Part shown: positions 1-7,003 of the stretch, in pieces
Layout of the letters: each line of letters opens with the position of its first letter
How positions within the stretch are numbered: the stretch's first letter is position 1
DNA from: DATHBP01 sp035296085
Lineage (GTDB): Bacteria > Actinomycetota > Actinomycetes > Propionibacteriales > Nocardioidaceae
Direction of reading: 5' to 3'
Length of the DNA: 15,976 bases
Assembly (NCBI GenBank): GCA_035296085.1
Contig: DATHBP010000242.1
Location: 1-15,976 of the forward strand
Made by a program: the position numbers and the translations under genes
The notes under the pieces: generated by a model
What the model saw: the letters and a program-made list of their open reading frames with translations, nothing else
The model's database searches: none
Told to the model about the DNA's origin: nothing

Positions 1-203
1 GTGAGTGTGACGCGCGGGTCGTTGCGCAGGTAGTCCAGTCGCTTGCGGCCTTCGTCCATGTTGACCAGGATGCGCTCGCCGTCGAGCAGATACCACGTCG
101 CCACCGACACCGGCTGGCCGTCGGGGCGAAGCGTCGTGATGACCGCGGGGTTCGGCTTGGCGAGCAGGTCGGTCACTGCGCGCGGCAGCGGGGGGCTCGG
201 CAT
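1..203 (-). CDS. PPOX-family flavin/F420-dependent oxidoreductase, N-terminal part (cut by window edge)
   Basis: This is the N-terminal 67 residues of a split-barrel PPOX protein (pyridoxamine 5'-phosphate oxidase-like); the rest lies left of the window. The visible part has the family's opening pattern: a short helix (AVTDLLAKPNPAVITTL), then strands around DGQPVSVATWYLLDGERI, then the RKRLDYLRNDPRVTLT segment that in many actinobacterial members contributes to FMN or F420 binding. Such proteins are cytoplasmic dimers that use FMN or F420H2 to reduce varied small molecules; the substrate cannot be read from this fragment. The ATG at 201-203 was chosen because it is the first start, lies 12 bp after the stop of the upstream DinB-like gene and gives the expected N-terminus. 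The ribosome binding site is weak, so it is probably cotranscribed with that gene. A second PPOX paralogue lies at 1247-1684. Confidence 0.85.
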   Translation of the reverse strand, partial: MPSPPLPRAVTDLLAKPNPAVITTLRPDGQPVSVATWYLLDGERILVNMDEGRKRLDYLRNDPRVTL

Positions 204-215
204 GGACGTCGCCAG

Positions 216-815
216 CTAAGCCGCGTTGGGGTCGCGCCCGGTCAAACCGAGCAGCCGGTCCTGCAGCGAGGCGTCGGCAGGCACCTCCACCCGCGGACCG
301 AACACACCCATCGCCCGCCACTCCTCTGCGCTCGGCTCGATCTGATCCCACAGCCCTTGGACCAAGTCAGCAGGCAGCGCGGTGTCGGCACCGATCACCT
401 TCGCGATGTCGTACGCGCGCAGCCCGCGAAACGACGTGATGTGGGTGAGGTACTCACGCGCCGGGTAGTCGCCGTAGCTCAGGTGCGTGGTGCGCTCGGG
501 GTCGTCGAGCTGCTCGACAGCCGCACAGGCTGCGTCGACAAGAGCTGCGAAGCTCGCTCGGGGGTCATCGCCGAGCAGGTCTCCATCGAATTTGTCGCTC
601 CCTACCTGGTCCATGGTCCTTCCAGCCAGGATGTCCGGTACCCACGCTTCGTCGTAGGCATGGGAGTTGACGACCTTCCGCAGCGTCACCGGCTCATCGT
701 CCTGAGCCATCGAGAAGTCCGGCGGCATCTGCATCTCCCACTGCTCGTCGCGAACCTGCTCGACCACGTTCGCCAGGGCCCGGTCAGCTAGGACGAACAC
801 CTGTTGCTCGTTCAC
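216..815 (-). CDS. DinB/MDMPI-like protein (TIGR03086-type, mycothiol-dependent isomerase fold)
   Basis: A 199-residue protein resembling the actinobacterial family of mycothiol-dependent maleylpyruvate isomerase N-terminal domains (DinB four-helix bundle). Members bind a divalent metal and are thought to act as thiol-dependent transferases or isomerases. Visible features are an early helix (FVLADRALANVVEQVRDEQW), a His in a SHAYDE motif near residues 51-56, and a second helix with E121, H125 and the AYDIAKVIG segment at 134-142. In most relatives the DLA-type motif is preceded by a His (HxWDLA); here that place is Arg133, so metal binding is uncertain. The GTG at 813-815 was chosen because a very strong AAGGAGG site lies just upstream and the sequence further upstream reads like non-coding, Arg/Pro-rich translation. 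It lies between a TraR/DksA-like gene and a PPOX gene on the same strand. The substrate is unknown. Confidence 0.8.
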   Translation of the reverse strand: MNEQQVFVLADRALANVVEQVRDEQWEMQMPPDFSMAQDDEPVTLRKVVNSHAYDEAWVPDILAGRTMDQVGSDKFDGDLLGDDPRASFAALVDAACAAVEQLDDPERTTHLSYGDYPAREYLTHITSFRGLRAYDIAKVIGADTALPADLVQGLWDQIEPSAEEWRAMGVFGPRVEVPADASLQDRLLGLTGRDPNAA

Positions 816-817
816 AG

Positions 818-826
818 CTCCTCCTT
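818..826 (-). promoter_or_regulatory. Strong ribosome binding site fixing the DinB-like GTG start
   Basis: On the minus strand the bases read AAGGAGGAG, a near-perfect Shine-Dalgarno match, followed 2-4 nt later by the GTG at 813-815. This decides the start: the open frame runs 55 codons further upstream but lacks a comparable signal there. Confidence 0.75.
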
Positions 827-831
827 GGATA

Positions 832-845
832 GGTCCGGGTGGACC
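832..845 (-). other. Small perfect hairpin between TraR/DksA-like and DinB-like genes
   Basis: GGTCC and GGACC arms (5 bp) flank a 4-nt loop. The hairpin sits in the 67-bp gap after the zinc-finger gene and just upstream of the DinB-like Shine-Dalgarno. There is no T-run on either side, so a terminator role is weak; it may be a minor transcript-stability element or chance. Confidence 0.3.
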
Positions 846-882
846 GTACCGCCCGAAGGTCATGGGACGACCAGACGATGGC

Positions 883-1212
883 TTAGCGTTGGCGGGCGTG
901 GGTGATGCAGCGGACCGCCCACGGACGGGCTTCAAGGCGCGCCGGCGCGATCGGCTCTCCGCAGGCGTCGCAGCGGCCATAGCTGCCCTCGCCCAGCTTC
1001 ACCTGCGCCCGCGCTACGTCGACGAGCATCACCTGCAGCTGGTCGTGAGAGGAGACCAGTGATAACCGGTCGACGGCCATGCTGGTGCCTTCACCTACCC
1101 GCTTGCCGAACGGGATCGTCCCTACGTCACCAGCCGGAGCGGAGAGCTGGGCAAGCTCGGATTCGAGTTCTGTTCGCTTTGCCGCCAGAGCAGCCGCGAT
1201 GCTGTCTGTCAT
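883..1212 (-). CDS. TraR/DksA-family C4-type zinc-finger protein
   Basis: A 109-residue protein with an N-terminal helical stretch (residues 1-25), a basic/acidic middle (FGKRVGEGTSMAVDRL, 35-50), a second helix (55-75) and a C-terminal zinc finger. This layout is that of actinobacterial TraR/DksA relatives, which bind in the RNA polymerase secondary channel or act as small transcription modulators. The finger reads C81-x2-C84, then C102-x2-H105, so the fourth ligand is His instead of the usual Cys. The acidic DxxDxA tip of true DksA is not visible, so full DksA function should not be assumed. The ATG at 1210-1212 has a weak GGGTG-type site upstream. It is divergent from the PPOX gene at 1247 with only 34 bp between, so the promoters must overlap. 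Confidence 0.87.
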   Translation of the reverse strand: MTDSIAAALAAKRTELESELAQLSAPAGDVGTIPFGKRVGEGTSMAVDRLSLVSSHDQLQVMLVDVARAQVKLGEGSYGRCDACGEPIAPARLEARPWAVRCITHARQR

Positions 1213-1246
1213 TCACCCAGCCTGTCAGCCTCGAAAGGACTCGGCG

Positions 1247-1684
1247 ATGAGCGATTCCCTGGACCCCGCGTTGCTAGACCTGTTTCGCCGTCACGACCGA
1301 GGGGTGCTCGCCACTATCCGCGGCAACGGCCGTCCGCAGCTGTCGAACGTTGGCTACGCCTACGACGAGACACCGCCGGCACTGCGGATCTCGGTGACCG
1401 ACGACCGAGCCAAGACCCGCAATCTGCGACGTGACCCTCGAGCCAGCTTCCATGTCACGACGGCCGACGGCTGGGCGTACGCCGTCGCAGAAGGCACTGC
1501 CGAGCTCAGCGCGGTGGCACAGCGCCCTGATGACCCTGCCACCGACGCACTGGTCGAGCTGTACCGCTCGATTGCGGGCGAGCACCCCGACTGGGACGAC
1601 TACCGCGCCGCCATGGTGCGAGAGCGTCGGCTGGTTCTTCGGCTTCCGGTGGACCGTGTCTACGGCATGGCACCGCGCGGCTGA
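1247..1684 (+). CDS. PPOX class F420-dependent oxidoreductase
   Basis: A complete 145-residue split-barrel flavoprotein-fold enzyme. The order of motifs fits the actinobacterial PPOX F420-type family: helix SLDPALLDLFRRH, strand GVLATIRGNGRPQLSNVGYAYD, strand ALRISVTDDRAKTRNLRRDPRASFHV, then the WAYAVAEGTAELS strand and C-terminal helix ending in a strand with RVYGM. The TDDRAKTRNLRRDPR segment corresponds to the cofactor-phosphate region of relatives. Expected location is the cytoplasm; the substrate is unknown. The ATG at 1247-1249 was chosen over upstream in-frame starts because AAAGGA lies 7 nt before it and the earlier sequence belongs to the opposite-strand zinc-finger gene. It ends 5 bp from the convergent FUSC-type gene, leaving no room for an independent terminator. 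Confidence 0.9.
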   Translation: MSDSLDPALLDLFRRHDRGVLATIRGNGRPQLSNVGYAYDETPPALRISVTDDRAKTRNLRRDPRASFHVTTADGWAYAVAEGTAELSAVAQRPDDPATDALVELYRSIAGEHPDWDDYRAAMVRERRLVLRLPVDRVYGMAPRG

Positions 1685-1689
1685 GCCGG

Positions 1690-2964
1690 TCAGCGCCGCC
1701 ACCGGTGCCAGTTGTGCCGGTGCAGCGGCCGCTCCACCACTTGCCGGCCGGTAGTCCGCAGCCGGTTAACCGCCAGCACGGGGGCGGGACGCTCGTCGAG
1801 GGCGCGGCGGCGTTGCTCGCTCAACCGGACACGCTGTTCGACGTTGAGCTCCCGGAGCACCCGCTCCACGCTGGAGAGCAGTGCGCCGTGCAGCTCCCAG
1901 AGCCCAGCGTCCTCGCGCGGGTCGATCAGCAGCAGCTCAGTGAGCTGCGCGCGGGCTTCGCCCACCGCCTCGAGTGCTTCGGACAGCTCCACAGACTTCG
2001 GCAGGCGCGCAGTTTCCGCCTCTACGCGCACGAGCCGCCCGAACGCCCGGACGGCGGTCGCAAGGTTGCGCAGCAGGACCGCGAACACCTGGCGTAGCTC
2101 GGCCGGGAAGTCGTCGGCGTCCTCCGGATGCTTGCGCAGGCGTTCGGCGAACGACCTGCACAGCCCCCGAAGGGCGACGGTGCTGTGCTCCAGAGCGTCC
2201 AGGCCCGAGCGCAGGCTCGGTGCGGCATCGAGGGTGCCGAGCGCGCGGACGTTGAGGCGGCGGCTTTCCTCGACGTTGGCGAGAGCTCGGTCCACGCGGC
2301 TCACGTGCCGGGTGAGCCGGCGGGCGTCGTCGAGCCAGCGGTTGGCCTGCTCGGCGGTGACGACCTCGGGAATCTCCGCCGCGACCCGGTCCAGCAGGTC
2401 TGCCATCTCCCCGGCGAATCGCTCCAGCGCAGCGCCGGCGTTCTGCGACTCGACTGGCGGCGGGAGTACGACGTTGTAGAGCAACCCCACGAGAGCGCCC
2501 AGCAGCGTCTCGGTGATGCGATCGGTCGCCGGATTCTCGGCTCCCCCGACGGCCAGGATCAGCATCGCGCTGATCGGCACCTCCAACAGCTGTTCCCCGA
2601 GCCGAAGCAGCTGGCCCACGACGATCGACGCGGCGACCACAGCGGCGAGACTCCACACTTCGAGTCCAGCGCCACCGGAGAACACAATGGCGAGCACCAC
2701 ACCGACGACGACGCCGACCACCCGCTGCAACGCGTTCGTCAGGGTTCGGTACAGCGTCACCTGGACGACGAGGAGCGTCGTCAGCGGCGCGACGATGGGC
2801 TTGTTCGTGGCGAGCAGCGCGTCGGCGATGAGATACGACGCCACGGCCGCGGCGGTGAGGCGAACGGCACGCAGCAGGGCCTTCCAGCCGCGCTCACGCA
2901 CCCGGAGCACGGCCTCGTCAAGCCAGCGTCTCACCGCGGATCGCATCGAGGTCGACGTGCTCAT
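1690..2964 (-). CDS. FUSC / aromatic acid exporter-type membrane protein
   Basis: A 424-residue integral membrane protein with about six hydrophobic segments in the first 170 residues (roughly 33-52, 57-72, 81-96, 101-120, 128-140 and 151-167), then a long charged, helical cytoplasmic half rich in Leu/Arg/Glu heptads (175-400). This matches the half-size FUSC/ArAE type: hydrophobic domain plus coiled-coil C-terminal domain. The family is associated with efflux of aromatic acids or with cell-envelope permeability, but substrates are rarely known. Half-size members probably dimerise. The ATG at 2962-2964 is the first plausible start; the site upstream is weak, and Met7 is an alternative. It follows the kinase gene on the same strand after 45 bp that carry a strong hairpin, so it may be only partly cotranscribed with it. 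Its stop is 5 bp from the convergent PPOX gene. Confidence 0.85.
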   Translation of the reverse strand: MSTSTSMRSAVRRWLDEAVLRVRERGWKALLRAVRLTAAAVASYLIADALLATNKPIVAPLTTLLVVQVTLYRTLTNALQRVVGVVVGVVLAIVFSGGAGLEVWSLAAVVAASIVVGQLLRLGEQLLEVPISAMLILAVGGAENPATDRITETLLGALVGLLYNVVLPPPVESQNAGAALERFAGEMADLLDRVAAEIPEVVTAEQANRWLDDARRLTRHVSRVDRALANVEESRRLNVRALGTLDAAPSLRSGLDALEHSTVALRGLCRSFAERLRKHPEDADDFPAELRQVFAVLLRNLATAVRAFGRLVRVEAETARLPKSVELSEALEAVGEARAQLTELLLIDPREDAGLWELHGALLSSVERVLRELNVEQRVRLSEQRRRALDERPAPVLAVNRLRTTGRQVVERPLHRHNWHRWRR

Positions 2965-2985
2965 CGCGCCCAGCCTGGCAAACGG

Positions 2986-3009
2986 CGCCCGGAGGGGGCG
3001 TGCCGGGCG
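2986..3009 (-). terminator. Terminator-like GC hairpin between kinase and FUSC genes
   Basis: CGCCCGG and CCGGGCG form a perfect 7-bp stem with a 10-nt loop, beginning immediately after the kinase stop codon. On the minus strand only a short TTT follows, so this is a weak or GC-type actinobacterial terminator or attenuator rather than a classic intrinsic one. It would lower read-through from the kinase into the FUSC gene. Confidence 0.5.
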
Positions 3010-4728
3010 TTATCCGCGGGCGGGGCGAAAGCTTGCCGCCACCTCCGAGAACTCATCGAGCCGACTCTCCCAGGCCGACTCGGGCATCGACCAGTACAGC
3101 GCGTAGCCATGGGTGGGCCCGGTGACGAACCCGCGGTTGAGTACGTGGATCTGCCCGGACGACCCCTGCCAGGTGAACTCCCAGTCCGCCGCGTCCCAGT
3201 CGCCATAGTCGACGGCCTCGATCCGGACACGTGAGTAGTCGGGCAGGCGGGCCGCCACTGCCGCCTCCTGAGCCTCCCAGTCAGCAACCGGATCGTCCTT
3301 GGGAGTGCTCGTCTGGTCGATGCGCAGGAAGCCGCCGGTCGCCGGGTCGAGGAAGTCGACGTAGGAGCCGGTGCTGCGCCGTTCCGTCCAGCCCGCTGGG
3401 ATGGCGACGCGGAAGCGGGTCGGGTCCCGGTGCATCTCGTAGCCGACCGGTGGCGTGGCCTGCGGGGTCTGGCTCCGCGTCGGCGAGGGGGTCGGCACGG
3501 TTGTCGTGGGCGAGCGCGGCGTGCTGGGCGAACCGGTCGTCTTGGGCGTCTCGGGTGAGCGGGGACCCCTGGTCTTCGTGGGACCGTCGTCGCTCCGCCG
3601 CCCGGTGTCGCCGGCTCCCGTCGTACGCGGATTGTTCGCCTGTGCGGTGGGTCCCGCCGGGTCGTTGAGCATCGTGACGAGCGCGAACGTCGCCAGTCCG
3701 GCAAGCACCAGGACCGCCGCCAGCACCATCGCCACCGGGGCCCAGGACCGGCGTCGCGGCGCATCGTCCTCGCCCTCGTCGGGGGCGAGCAGGAAGGGCA
3801 GTGCTTGCGCGCGTTCGCCCTCTGGGTAGCGGACCCCGTAGCCGTTGGCCGGTTCCGGCGCGGGCGGCGGCGCCGGCGCCCGTTCGTCGAGCGCTTCGCT
3901 CAGCATGACCCGAAGCTCGTCGCTGTCCGGTCGCAGCGCCGGGTCCTTCGCGAGCAGCGACAGCAGAACGGGACCGAGTGCCCCGGCCCGCACCGGAGTC
4001 GGCGGCTCCTCATACACCACGGCGTGCAGGGTGGGCAGCTGTCCTTGGCGCTCGAACGGCGGCCTGCCCTCGACAGCGGCGTACAGCGTGGCGCCGAGCG
4101 ACCAGAGGTCGGAGGCGGCCGTGGCCGGCTCGCCGCGCACCCGCTCGGGCGGCATGAACGATGGTGACCCGACGAGCATGCCGGTGGTGGTGAGCGCGGG
4201 GTCTCCCTCCGACGCGGCAATGCCGAAGTCTGTGAGCACCGCACCGGCGTCGGTGAGCATGACGTTGGAGGGCTTCACGTCGCGGTGCAAGACCCCGGCC
4301 GAGTGCGCGGCGCGCAGGGCGCTCACCAGGGAGAGTCCGATGCCCGCGACCTCCTCGGGCGTGAGGGCTCCCTGTTCACGGATGGCATGGGCCAGTGTGG
4401 GCGCCTCCAGCCACTCCATGACGATCCATGGCCGGTTGTCCTCGTCGACAACGTCGTAGACGGTCACGACGTGCGGGCTGGTGAGCCGGGCCGCGGCCCG
4501 GGCCTCCCGTAGCGTGCGCTCGCGCAGTAATCGTCGCTCCTCTGGGCTGAGCTCAGCGGGCGCCACCACCTCCTTCACGGCGACCGGCCGGTGCAGCACC
4601 TCGTCGACGCCCCGCCACACCGCACCCATGCCACCACTGCCGATGCGCTCGAGCAGCCGGTAGCGGCCACCGACGAGCCGGCCCGGTGTCTGGGGGCCTG
4701 GTTCCTGGGGGTCCATGGCCGCCGTCAT
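3010..4728 (-). CDS. Membrane-anchored Hanks-type serine/threonine protein kinase with extracytoplasmic domain
   Basis: A 572-residue kinase. Residues 20-280 are the catalytic domain: glycine loop GSGGMG at 30-35, ATP-binding Lys52 (VAVKEV), catalytic loop HRDVKPSN at 148-155, DFG at 167-169, an activation segment rich in Thr (LTTTGM) and PPE at 193-195 in place of APE. All key residues are present, so it should be active. A Pro/acidic linker leads to one transmembrane helix at about 329-354, then a Thr/Pro/Ser-rich spacer (360-426) and a C-terminal outer domain of about 145 residues with the FRVAIPAGW signature seen in PsbP/LpqN-like lipoprotein and kinase sensor domains. PASTA repeats are absent, so it is not PknB itself. 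The stimulus is unknown. No strong ribosome site supports either start; the ATG at 4726-4728 and the in-frame ATG four codons later are both possible. It is divergent from an alcohol dehydrogenase. Confidence 0.93.
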   Translation of the reverse strand: MTAAMDPQEPGPQTPGRLVGGRYRLLERIGSGGMGAVWRGVDEVLHRPVAVKEVVAPAELSPEERRLLRERTLREARAAARLTSPHVVTVYDVVDEDNRPWIVMEWLEAPTLAHAIREQGALTPEEVAGIGLSLVSALRAAHSAGVLHRDVKPSNVMLTDAGAVLTDFGIAASEGDPALTTTGMLVGSPSFMPPERVRGEPATAASDLWSLGATLYAAVEGRPPFERQGQLPTLHAVVYEEPPTPVRAGALGPVLLSLLAKDPALRPDSDELRVMLSEALDERAPAPPPAPEPANGYGVRYPEGERAQALPFLLAPDEGEDDAPRRRSWAPVAMVLAAVLVLAGLATFALVTMLNDPAGPTAQANNPRTTGAGDTGRRSDDGPTKTRGPRSPETPKTTGSPSTPRSPTTTVPTPSPTRSQTPQATPPVGYEMHRDPTRFRVAIPAGWTERRSTGSYVDFLDPATGGFLRIDQTSTPKDDPVADWEAQEAAVAARLPDYSRVRIEAVDYGDWDAADWEFTWQGSSGQIHVLNRGFVTGPTHGYALYWSMPESAWESRLDEFSEVAASFRPARG

Positions 4729-4767
4729 ACCCGTTCACGCGGGTTTGTACCGGCTGCCCGCGGGTAC
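4729..4767. promoter_or_regulatory. Dyad-rich divergent promoter region (kinase / alcohol dehydrogenase)
   Basis: The 91-bp gap contains two adjacent inverted repeats: ACCCG-N6-CGGGT at 4729-4744 and GTACC-N11-GGTAC at 4747-4767. The second encloses the palindrome CCCGCGGG at 4757-4764, and GCGGGT occurs in both. This arrangement looks like one or two operator sites serving the divergent genes. No clear -10/-35 pair was found. Confidence 0.4.
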
Positions 4768-4807
4768 GCGCCTGCTCTGCCCGGACGACTGCCCTGGCCC
4801 CCTTCTC

Positions 4808-4813
4808 GAGGAG
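4808..4813 (+). promoter_or_regulatory. Ribosome binding site deciding the alcohol dehydrogenase start
   Basis: GAGGAG ends 6 nt before the ATG at 4820-4822. The nearby in-frame ATG at 4814 directly abuts the site and the one at 4715 overlaps the kinase gene, so 4820 is the favoured start. Confidence 0.7.
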
Positions 4814-4819
4814 ATGTTG

Positions 4820-6010
4820 ATGAGAGCTGTCACCTGGCACGGCAAGCGAGACGTCCGAGTGGAGGAGGTCCCCGACCCGAAGATCGAGGAGCCAACCGAC
4901 GCGATCGTGCGCATCACCACCACCGCGATCTGTGGCTCGGACCTGCACCTCTACGAGGTGCTGTCGATGTTCATGGCCGAAGGCGACATCCTCGGCCACG
5001 AGCCGATGGGGATCGTGGAGGAGGTGGGCAGCCAGGTCACCAACCTCTCAGTCGGGGATCGGGTCGTCGTGCCGTTCCAGATCGCCTGTGGGCACTGCTA
5101 CATGTGCGGGCTCGGTCTGCCCACTCAGTGCGAGACCACCCAGGTCCGAGACCAGGGCATGGGTGCCCCGCTGTTCGGCTACACCAAGCTCTACGGTGCG
5201 GTGCCTGGTGGCCAGGCGGAGTACCTCCGCGTCCCACAGGCGCAGTTCGGCCCCATCAAGGTGCCGGAGGGGCCCTCGGATGACCGCTTCGTCTACCTCT
5301 CCGACGTGCTGCCCACTGCGTGGCAGGCGTTGCAGTACGCCGACGTGCCGCCGGGCGGGAGTCTCGCCGTGCTGGGCCTCGGACCCATCGGTGACATGTG
5401 CACCCGGCTCGCGCAGCGCCAGGACGTCGGCAAGATCATCGGGGTCGACCTGGTCGACGAGCGGCTCGAGCGGGTGCGCCGGCACGGCGTCGGGGTCGAG
5501 GCGCTCGACCTGCGCCAGCACGACGACATCGCCGAGACGATCCGCGAGCTGACCGACGGGCGCGGCGCCGACTCGGTCATCGACGCCGTCGGTATGGAGG
5601 CGCACGGCTCACCGGCCGGCAAGCTCGCGCAGACGATGGCCGGCTGGCTGCCCGACAAGGTGGCGGAGAAGATGATCGAGAAGGCCGGGGTCGACCGTCT
5701 CACCGCGCTGTACGCCGCCATCGACATCGTGCGCCGCGGCGGCACCATCTCACTGAGCGGTGTCTACGGCGGCCAAGCCGACCCGATGCCGATCCTCACG
5801 CTGTTCGACAAGCAAATCCAGCTGCGCATGGGCCAGGCCAACGTACGCCGCTGGGTGGACGACCTGATGCCGTTCCTGTCCGGCGACGACGACCCGCTGG
5901 GTGTGGAGACGTTCGCAACGCACCGGCTGGGACTCGACGAGGCGCCACACGCCTATGAGATCTTCCAGAAGAAGCAGGACGGCGCGGTCAAGATCCTGCT
6001 GAGCCCGTAG
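4820..6010 (+). CDS. Zinc-dependent alcohol dehydrogenase, formaldehyde-dehydrogenase-like
   Basis: A 396-residue medium-chain dehydrogenase (MDR). Catalytic zinc ligands are visible as C38 (AICGSDLHLY) and H60-E61 (GHEPMG). The structural zinc lobe is C90-x2-C93-x2-C96-x7-C104. The nucleotide-binding fold has GLGPIG at 186-191 and Asp210 at the end of the second strand, which favours NAD over NADP. The long insert around GSPAGKLAQTMAGWLPDKVAEKM and the length near 390 resemble the zinc MDR group annotated as glutathione-independent formaldehyde dehydrogenase or glutathione-dependent-like. Its likely role is NAD-linked oxidation of an alcohol or an aldehyde adduct; in a mycothiol-using organism a thiol adduct is possible but not shown. 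The last 23 bp overlap the convergent YihY-type gene. It is not clearly in an operon with either neighbour. Confidence 0.92.
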   Translation: MRAVTWHGKRDVRVEEVPDPKIEEPTDAIVRITTTAICGSDLHLYEVLSMFMAEGDILGHEPMGIVEEVGSQVTNLSVGDRVVVPFQIACGHCYMCGLGLPTQCETTQVRDQGMGAPLFGYTKLYGAVPGGQAEYLRVPQAQFGPIKVPEGPSDDRFVYLSDVLPTAWQALQYADVPPGGSLAVLGLGPIGDMCTRLAQRQDVGKIIGVDLVDERLERVRRHGVGVEALDLRQHDDIAETIRELTDGRGADSVIDAVGMEAHGSPAGKLAQTMAGWLPDKVAEKMIEKAGVDRLTALYAAIDIVRRGGTISLSGVYGGQADPMPILTLFDKQIQLRMGQANVRRWVDDLMPFLSGDDDPLGVETFATHRLGLDEAPHAYEIFQKKQDGAVKILLSP

Positions 6011-6935
6011 CGCCGGCGCCGCCCTCGGGTGAGCCGGCGCTCCCCGAGGGCGGGACGTCGGAGCGGTAGGGCGCGGTCACGGCCCACGCGGCAGTGAACA
6101 TCATGAAACGCGCCATCAGGTTCACCCACAGCAGCAGGCCGATCGCCGTCGCCAGGGATACGCCGTACACGTTGGCGCCCTTGTCCAGGACGAGGTCGAA
6201 GTAGTAGAAGCCGAGGTACTTCGCGAACTCGAGCAGCAGCGCCCCCACGAACGCCGCCTGCACCACCCGGAAGAACGGCTCGGCGCTGCGCGGCAGCCGC
6301 AGCAGCAGGTAGGTGAGCAACGCGACGTCAGACAGCACCGCGAGTCCGAACGCGAGAGCCTGCAACGCCGCTCGTGCCACCGCTTGGTCGGTCGGGATAT
6401 CGAAGAAGGAGTAGCCGAGGGCCGCGAGTTCGGTGGCCACGGCGCTCACACCCACCGACACCAGGGCGGTGACCCCCAGCCCCGCGAGGATCAGCACGTC
6501 CATCAGCTTCTTGCGAATGATGCTGCCAGTGGGCGAGGGCTGGTGCCAGACGGCGCGAATGGACTCGCGCAGCGCATCGACCCAGCCCAGACCGGCGATC
6601 AGCAGCCCTAGGACGCCGAGCAGGCCGGTGGTGGCGGCATGCTCGGAGACGATCCGCACGAGACTCTCGGCCAGGGCGGGCGGGAGGTAGTCGCTCAGGT
6701 ACTCGAGTAGCTGTTGCCGGCGTTCCATTTGGTCACGCAGCAGATAGCCGATCACCGATGCGATCAGCAGCAGGAGTGGAAACAGCGACAAGAAGGCGTA
6801 GTAGGTCACGGCGGCGGCCAGCCGGTCGCAGCTGTCGTTCCAGTAGCGGGCCAGTGCCTTGACCAAGTGGTCGAGACCTGGTGCCGAATGCCGGATCCGC
6901 TGCCAGGTGGTGGGCGGCCGCGCCGAGACGCTCAC
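5988..6935 (-). CDS. YihY/BrkB-family inner-membrane protein
   Basis: A 315-residue polytopic membrane protein of the YihY/virulence factor BrkB family, with about six hydrophobic segments (near 42-66, 102-120, 145-172, 188-213, 222-245 and 255-288). Family hallmarks are the AAAVTYYAFLSLFPLLLL first span, the GLGWVDALRESIRAVW segment and the conserved late pattern GANVYGVSLATAIGLLLWVNLMA, where a Tyr/Gly-containing loop leads to the last span. Function is not established for the family; early RNase BN assignments were withdrawn. The C-terminal tail is Gly/Ser/Ala-rich (PPSGSAGSPEGG). The start is a GTG at 6933-6935 with no clear ribosome site. Its final 23 bp lie antisense inside the 3' end of the alcohol dehydrogenase gene. 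It is divergent from the carboxyethylornithine-synthase-like gene across 68 bp. Confidence 0.9.
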   Translation of the reverse strand: MSVSARPPTTWQRIRHSAPGLDHLVKALARYWNDSCDRLAAAVTYYAFLSLFPLLLLIASVIGYLLRDQMERRQQLLEYLSDYLPPALAESLVRIVSEHAATTGLLGVLGLLIAGLGWVDALRESIRAVWHQPSPTGSIIRKKLMDVLILAGLGVTALVSVGVSAVATELAALGYSFFDIPTDQAVARAALQALAFGLAVLSDVALLTYLLLRLPRSAEPFFRVVQAAFVGALLLEFAKYLGFYYFDLVLDKGANVYGVSLATAIGLLLWVNLMARFMMFTAAWAVTAPYRSDVPPSGSAGSPEGGAGATGSAGS

Positions 6936-6968
6936 GAGAGGGACATGGCCAGGGTCTGATAGGGAAGA

Positions 6969-6978
6969 GCCCGCGGGC
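6969..6978. promoter_or_regulatory. Perfect 10-bp palindrome in divergent YihY / Ceo-like gap
   Basis: GCCCGCGGGC lies mid-way in the 68-bp gap between the divergent starts at 6935 and 7004. It could be an operator for both genes, but GC palindromes of this size also arise by chance in such DNA, and no promoter hexamers are clear. Confidence 0.25.
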
Positions 6979-7003
6979 GAGCCCCCAAGAGAGTGGAGCA
7001 GCG

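Noticed and set aside
2128..3234. Long plus-strand open frame opposite the FUSC gene and kinase end.
   Set aside because: It spans two well-supported minus-strand genes, is rich in Arg/Gly/His/Gln, and shows no family motif or ribosome site.
3470..3650. Repetitive-looking stretch within the kinase gene that might be a DNA repeat.
   Set aside because: It encodes the Thr/Pro/Ser-rich linker between the membrane helix and outer domain; the repetition reflects amino-acid bias and shows no exact repeat unit.
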